Of a stretch of DNA of 64,000 bases, positions 59,522 to 64,000 are shown piece by piece. Under the pieces are notes generated by a model that was not told the DNA's origin, made no database searches, and saw nothing but the letters and a program-made list of their open reading frames with translations. The position numbers and the translations under genes were made by a program. The first letter of the stretch is position 1; every line of letters starts with the position of its first letter. This stretch comes from Candidatus Bathyarchaeota archaeon (GTDB lineage Archaea > Thermoproteota > Bathyarchaeia > Bathyarchaeales > Bathycorpusculaceae), in NCBI GenBank assembly GCA_003164295.1, contig PLTA01000039.1:174019-238018 (forward strand), in the 5' to 3' direction.

Positions 59522-59685
59522 TCATCCAAATGAAACACTAACAGAAAGTAAAAGCGTATACAAAAGCATCAACAAAACATCCAAAAACAACCAAAGAAAG
59601 AAGCAAAAATCTTTAGAAACCAAAAGCACAGCTTAAAACATTAATATAGGCTAAGTTCACGCTTATTTTAATTATCGGTGGAGTT

Positions 59686-60525
59686 ATGTTCAAAAGTGTG
59701 GGATTAATCGCCCGCTTCGACAAAAAACCTGCATTAAAGCTAACCGAAGAGTTGGCTGAGTATCTTTCAAAGAAAGGAGTGAAAGTTTACATCGAAGATA
59801 CGTTAATGGAAAAAATCACCACACAACAAGAGATGGTTTCTCTTTCAAAAATGAAACCTGACTTTTTAATCACAATCGGCGGCGATGGAACAATTCTGCG
59901 AACATGCATAAGCATATCTAAACCGGAACCGCCAATTTTAGCAATAAACATGGGACTTCGAGGATTCCTAACAGAAGCTGAGCCTAAGAACGCTTTTGAA
60001 GCAGTAAATAAAATCTTAAAAGGCGACTACAAAATAGAAAAATGTGCAAAACTTTGCGTAAAAGCAGGCGAGGAAGAACTACCTGATGCTTTAAATGACG
60101 TGGTTGTTTCGGCGGGTGAACCTTCAAAAATACTTTATACACAAATATGCAAGGATGGTAAACCAATTCTCAAATGTCAAGCTGACGGCTTAATTGTTGC
60201 AACCCAAACAGGCTCAACTGGCTATTCTTTTTCTGCGGGGGGACCCGTTTTAGATCCATCCGTCGATGCTTTTATTATTACGCCCATCTGTTCGTTAACC
60301 GTGTTTCATTCGCTTGTTTTCCCAGCCAATTCTACCATTACGTTTAATGTTTCTAGGTCAGAGAAAATCCTTGTTCTCATTGACGGAAAATTTCGTAAAC
60401 TGATCAACTGTAAGGAACAAACATTGGAAATCACAGTTTCCAAAAACGTAACATCTTTCATTAGATTTGAAACTGACTATTATGACCGTTTAAGAAGTAG
60501 GCTGCTGTTTAAGGGAATAGAATGA
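59686..60525 (+). CDS. nadK: NAD kinase
   Basis: 279 residues. The GGDGT motif is in FLITIGGDGTILRTC, followed by NMGLRGFLTEA, ALNDVVVSAG and the second conserved block ATQTGSTGYSFSAGGPVLDP. It phosphorylates NAD to NADP with ATP or polyphosphate. ATG start with GGTGGAGTT. Its stop overlaps the nob1 start as ATGA, so the two are coupled. Confidence 0.95.
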   Translation: MFKSVGLIARFDKKPALKLTEELAEYLSKKGVKVYIEDTLMEKITTQQEMVSLSKMKPDFLITIGGDGTILRTCISISKPEPPILAINMGLRGFLTEAEPKNAFEAVNKILKGDYKIEKCAKLCVKAGEEELPDALNDVVVSAGEPSKILYTQICKDGKPILKCQADGLIVATQTGSTGYSFSAGGPVLDPSVDAFIITPICSLTVFHSLVFPANSTITFNVSRSEKILVLIDGKFRKLINCKEQTLEITVSKNVTSFIRFETDYYDRLRSRLLFKGIE

Positions 60526-61064
60526 AATCAGAAGCTAGCAGTCAAAGTAGGCGGGCCATTGTTTTAGATACATCGGCTTTTGTTGCGGGTTTTGATCCTT
60601 TCTCTTTAAACATAGAACAGTTGACTGTTCCAAAAGTTGAGGTAGAAATACGAATAAACTCGATGAACAAACTACGTTTTAAAACAGCCTTAGAAAACGG
60701 ACGTGTAAAGATCAAAGCGCCAACACAATTATTCATAAACCACGTTAAAGTTTCATCAAGCCAAGTTGGTGACTCATTCAAATTATCCGACACAGACATC
60801 GAACTATTAGCCTTAGCTTTAGAGTTGAAGTCGACAGGCTTTAGTCCTCAGATTGTAAGCGATGATTACTCAATCCAAAATGTTGCAACCCAGTTGGGAA
60901 TAGAATTTTTGGCATTGGCCACTTTTGGTATCAAGCGGCTGTTAGAGTGGATAAGGTATTGTCCAGGATGTTACAAAGAATACCCCGCCAACACTTCAGC
61001 TAAAGAATGCCAAGTTTGCGGAACAGCACTTAAAAGAAAACCGCGCAGAACCAAAAAAAAGTGA
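60522..61064 (+). CDS. nob1: rRNA maturation endonuclease Nob1
   Basis: 180 residues. The PIN domain holds acids in AIVLDTSAFVAGFDP, KLSDTDIELLALAL and IVSDDYSIQNVA. The C-terminal zinc ribbon is YCPGCYKEYP and CQVCGTALKRKPRR, the archaeal Nob1 layout. It trims the 3' end of 16S rRNA precursor. The basic C-terminus RRTKKK fits rRNA binding. Confidence 0.93.
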   Translation: MKSEASSQSRRAIVLDTSAFVAGFDPFSLNIEQLTVPKVEVEIRINSMNKLRFKTALENGRVKIKAPTQLFINHVKVSSSQVGDSFKLSDTDIELLALALELKSTGFSPQIVSDDYSIQNVATQLGIEFLALATFGIKRLLEWIRYCPGCYKEYPANTSAKECQVCGTALKRKPRRTKKK

Positions 61065-61075
61065 AAACAAAATAG

Positions 61076-62413
61076 CTAGCTTTCTTCGGCTACTTCATTA
61101 ATTGTGTCTTCAACAATATCTAAAGCTGCAGCAAGCATTTCAGTCTGAATTGTTAATGGCGGGACAATTCTAATCGTCGAAACCCCACATGTGACAACAG
61201 CAACTCCACGTTTCCAAGAACGCAACATAACCTCAACAGCTTTTTGATGATCAGGTTTTTTCGTTTCCTTATCCTCGACAATTTCAACACCAATCATTAG
61301 ACCCTTACCGCGAACATCACCAACGATACCGTTAGATTCTTTGAAGTCCTCTAACCTGTTCATTGCATACGCTCCTTGTTTGTTGGCATTGTCAAGCAAT
61401 TGCTGCTCTTTAATAACATCTAAAACTGCAACCGCTGCAACACAAGATAGTGGGTTTCCACCAAAAGTGCTTGCATGCGACCCACTGGTCCAATCCATGA
61501 GTTTTGCATTAGCAATTGTTGCACCTATGGGCAAGCCTGAAGCCAAAGCTTTTGCACTACAAATTATGTCAGGTTCGATGCCCCAATGCTCGATTGCAAA
61601 CCATTTTCCAGTTCTACCAATGCCAGACTGGACTTCATCATCGATAAGCAATATTCCATATTTGTCAGCGATTTTCTTGAGTTTTTCGAAAAACTCTGCA
61701 GGAGGAACCACGTAGCCGCCTTCTCCTTGGATTGATTCAAAAAGAATTGCTGCGACATCTTCAGGGGGCATGTACTTTTGCAATACTTCCTCTTCGATAA
61801 AATCTGCACACCAACAGTTACAAGCTGGATGCTCCAGTTTGAAGGGACAACGGTAGCAATATGGGTAGGGTACGTGAGCTACGCCGGGCATAAAGGGGGA
61901 AAATTGCCTTCTTTGAGCTGGTTTACTAGATGTGAATGCTAGTGAGCCCATTGTGCGACCGTGAAAAGCATTTATGAAGCCTATAAATTGTGATTTGCGT
62001 GTGTGCCATCTGGCAAGTTTTATAGCTGCTTCGACGGCTTCGGTGCCGCTGTTGCCAAAATACGTTTTTTTGTCACATTCGCCTGGAGCTATATTGGCTA
62101 ATTTTTCTGCTAGATTGATGACTTCTTTGTAGTAGAAGTCTGTGTTTGAATAATGGAGGAAGCTGTCGCATTGATTTTTTATGGCTTCAACTATGCGTGG
62201 GTGGTTGTGGCCTACGTTCATGCAGGCGATGCCAGCGTTAAGGTCAATGTATTCGTTGCCGTCAACGTCTTTGACTATGCAGTCATTTGCTGATTCAACA
62301 ACAAGCGGGTAATACCTTGTATACGATGGGGAAATAAACTGTTCATCCTTCACAACAAGCGCTCTTGCTTTGGGGCCTGGTGGGGAAACAACAATTTTTG
62401 GATAAGCAGACAT
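61076..62413 (-). CDS. Class III PLP-dependent aminotransferase
   Basis: 445 residues. PLP-binding motifs are FGNSGTEAVEAAIKLAR, the GFINAFHGRTMGSLAFT loop, ILFESIQGEGG, ILLIDDEVQSGIGRTGKWFA and the catalytic lysine in SAKALASGLPIG. TFGGNPLSCVAA ends the active site. It resembles archaeal GABA aminotransferase-like and broad-substrate amino acid racemase enzymes; substrate cannot be fixed by sequence. A four-Cys insertion (CYRCPFKLEHPACNCWC) is visible near residue 195 and is seen in archaeal members. Start at ATG 62413 with GGAG upstream; the frame is open to 62467. Convergent with nob1. Confidence 0.9.
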   Translation of the reverse strand: MSAYPKIVVSPPGPKARALVVKDEQFISPSYTRYYPLVVESANDCIVKDVDGNEYIDLNAGIACMNVGHNHPRIVEAIKNQCDSFLHYSNTDFYYKEVINLAEKLANIAPGECDKKTYFGNSGTEAVEAAIKLARWHTRKSQFIGFINAFHGRTMGSLAFTSSKPAQRRQFSPFMPGVAHVPYPYCYRCPFKLEHPACNCWCADFIEEEVLQKYMPPEDVAAILFESIQGEGGYVVPPAEFFEKLKKIADKYGILLIDDEVQSGIGRTGKWFAIEHWGIEPDIICSAKALASGLPIGATIANAKLMDWTSGSHASTFGGNPLSCVAAVAVLDVIKEQQLLDNANKQGAYAMNRLEDFKESNGIVGDVRGKGLMIGVEIVEDKETKKPDHQKAVEVMLRSWKRGVAVVTCGVSTIRIVPPLTIQTEMLAAALDIVEDTINEVAEES

Positions 62414-62485
62414 TTGATAATGCTCCAAACAAAAGCCTAGGAAAGAAGCAATATTAACCTTTACCACTCTGGGTACGCGCCATAA

Positions 62486-64000
62486 TTAGAAGAGCAGCAA
62501 AAATAAGATTAAAAGTAATCCTTCTAACCCAAAAATTGGAAGCATCTGCTTTGCCTTTTTAATGGCTTTATCAACAAGGGATGTTATTGATTTTAACCGT
62601 TCTTCCCCAATTACACGAACCTGCGGAACAACAAAATGCAAGTAACCAGCACTAGCAACCTCCAAGTCAGCCCCCGCGTTTTTTGCAACGTCACAGATGT
62701 ATCGAATGAGCAAATCGTGATCCATCACTTCGCCAACAGGATGGTAACCCCGCCGGCCTGCCTGCCCACCAGTGGTTAATGCGCTTACAGCATGAGTGTC
62801 AGTAGTGAAAACTTCACTTGAATCAAAACCAGCTGAAGCCAAAGCTGTAAGAATCTTTTCACGCAATCCAGGAATCATGTTATTTCCATCAATAACAACA
62901 TAACAAGTTTTCTGACCTTCGACTTGGACCACAATAGCTGTGATTCCCCCTGTGCCCATTCCGTCTTTTAACGAAAATTCTTGAGGAAAAACGCTAGCCG
63001 CCCCAACCAAAAACTGCTTCTTTTCCAATTTGACTGCTTTTTGAATACACTTAGAAGCGGTCGTTTGCAATTCTACCAGATGCGCTTCAACATCAACAAA
63101 ATCAGTAAGACTGTTATGGGTATTAACTACAACTGACCCGTTTAAGCCGTGTTTCGCGGCTTCTTCACTAACAAAACGACCTAATCCTTGCGGTAAATCT
63201 TCAGTTGTTTCGGGAGCAAGCGAAAAAGAAAGAAAAAGGGTATCTCCAAAAATTTGTCCGGAAGCAGTGGCAACACCCTCTTTAACGGTGACAAAAGGCG
63301 AAGCTAAATCTGCAGTAGACTCGAACTTTGCAGAAACAATCGTTTGAGAAATTATTTTTTGATTCTGTTCCTGCGAAGCTAAATCAAGCTCGTGGCCAAG
63401 AATGCCCAAAGGAGTGCAAGTTGCACCGCCATATTCTTTTTCAAAACCTTGTTTTAGAAGTGAAGGCAACAAACTGCTGCCTATGTTCTTGAATGGACCA
63501 GGGTGAACTAGTGGAACAATAATTGCGGCTTTGGGTATGGCAGAATCAAATTTTAACAGGGTTACTTCAATGTCTTTGTCTTCGCCCATTTCTTCAAGGT
63601 ATTTTTCCAGAGGCGCATTTTGGCTAGTTACCCAGTTAACTATGAATGCCCTAAACAGGGGTAGAGAGCTAAGAGAGTAGGTTTTTTGGCTTAAACGTTC
63701 AATTGAGTAAAAAAATAGGCTTACGGTAAGAAAACAAATTATTGGGGAAACAACTATGAAAAGCAAAACTTGCATAAGCGGAAATGCAGTGGAAGTGTTT
63801 ATCCAAAAAATCACAAAAGCAGCAAGGCAAAAAGTTGGCTGCAGCAAGACGGATAATGCTTTTCTCCAACCTGCCGATGTTGAAGTTGCAATTAGCACGA
63901 TGATTCTAAGAGTTATGATTGCTGCGTAGCCTAAGAGGCATAGTTTAACCCATATTAAAAAACCAAAGGGGAAACTCAACGCGATGCCTATAACACTGAA
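62486..64000 (-). CDS. DUF2070 family membrane protein (5' end outside window)
   Basis: At least 505 codons, and the frame is open through the right edge (reading F-S-V-I-G-I-A-L-S-F-P-F-G), so the real start is beyond 64000. About four N-terminal membrane helices lead to a large soluble domain with PLVHPGPFKNIGSSLLPSLL, NTHNSLTDF, DTHAVSALTTGGQAGRRGYHPVGEVMDHD and a C-terminal hydrophobic tail. The His/Asp-rich motifs (HPGP, THN, DTH) define the archaeal DUF2070 family and look like a metal-binding site. Function unknown. 19 bp upstream of the aminotransferase frame on the same strand, probably one operon. Confidence 0.88.
   Translation of the reverse strand, partial: FSVIGIALSFPFGFLIWVKLCLLGYAAIITLRIIVLIATSTSAGWRKALSVLLQPTFCLAAFVIFWINTSTAFPLMQVLLFIVVSPIICFLTVSLFFYSIERLSQKTYSLSSLPLFRAFIVNWVTSQNAPLEKYLEEMGEDKDIEVTLLKFDSAIPKAAIIVPLVHPGPFKNIGSSLLPSLLKQGFEKEYGGATCTPLGILGHELDLASQEQNQKIISQTIVSAKFESTADLASPFVTVKEGVATASGQIFGDTLFLSFSLAPETTEDLPQGLGRFVSEEAAKHGLNGSVVVNTHNSLTDFVDVEAHLVELQTTASKCIQKAVKLEKKQFLVGAASVFPQEFSLKDGMGTGGITAIVVQVEGQKTCYVVIDGNNMIPGLREKILTALASAGFDSSEVFTTDTHAVSALTTGGQAGRRGYHPVGEVMDHDLLIRYICDVAKNAGADLEVASAGYLHFVVPQVRVIGEERLKSITSLVDKAIKKAKQMLPIFGLEGLLLILFLLLF

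Overview
The window is archaeal. It carries eukaryote-like replication proteins (RfcS/RfcL, MCM, GINS23, GINS51, PriS/PriL, PCNA), archaeal RNA polymerase subunits (RpoL, RpoF) with TFS, and the ribosomal proteins L44e, S27e, L10e and L21e. It also encodes Nop10, Pus10, Nob1, aIF5A, SRP54, diphthamide and wyosine enzymes, and PAC2 proteasome-assembly proteins. The DNA is AT-rich, TTG starts are frequent, and many genes meet at four-base stop/start overlaps. The gene mix (archaeosortase, GDH, PEP synthase, Nop10-PAC2 pairing) suggests a mesophilic TACK archaeon, most likely Candidatus Bathyarchaeia. That placement is inference.

Layout. 1-4.4 kb: a secreted protein running off the left edge, Taw1, translin, and a YVTN beta-propeller with a PEF-type sorting tail. 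4.5-7.5 kb: tRNA-binding protein and the RFC clamp loader. 7.7-10.2 kb: an ABC exporter whose ATPase is split by an in-frame stop, then a frameshifted bactofilin-like gene. 10.3-14.3 kb: GDH, GINS23 and MCM. 14.5-16.1 kb: L44e-S27e-(aIF2-alpha remnant)-Nop10-PAC2. 16.3-17.4 kb: archaeosortase. 17.4-26 kb: reverse-strand replication and transcription block GINS51-PriS, DPM1, PriL-PCNA, TFS, DUF99, RpoL, Csl4, METTL5-like, Dph2. 26-33 kb: PEP synthase, L10e, tRNA methyltransferase, dCMP deaminase, two PAC2 genes. 33.2-37 kb: an uncharacterised three-gene operon with a divergent SelO/kinase-like protein, a coiled-coil/helical protein and a membrane-anchored zinc-ribbon protein. 37.9-39.9 kb: broken sucC and intact sucD. 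40-46.8 kb: translation and RNA block (HemK2-like, KsgA, DUF655, RpoF, L21e, Pus10, SRP54, aIF5A).

From about 47.1 to 59.5 kb the window becomes accessory. It opens with a 3' fragment of tRNA-Arg(CCU), then small membrane proteins, a stand-alone receiver domain, DUF998, an Fe-S aldo/keto reductase and a large PQQ-type secreted propeller. These are followed by a VapBC pair, a decayed provirus (terminase, ParB-like protein, TFB-like factor) and a UPF0175/DUF3368 toxin-antitoxin pair. Core genes resume at 59.7 kb with NAD kinase, Nob1, a class III aminotransferase and DUF2070, which runs off the right edge.

Several genes carry lesions: start loss plus internal deletion in aIF2-alpha, nonsense plus frameshift in sucC, an in-frame stop in the ABC ATPase, and frameshifts in bactofilin-like, ParB-like and small hypothetical genes. 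Lesions in normally essential genes mean assembly or read errors must be considered alongside true gene decay. The best candidate for an undescribed system is the SelO-like operon at 33.2-37 kb.
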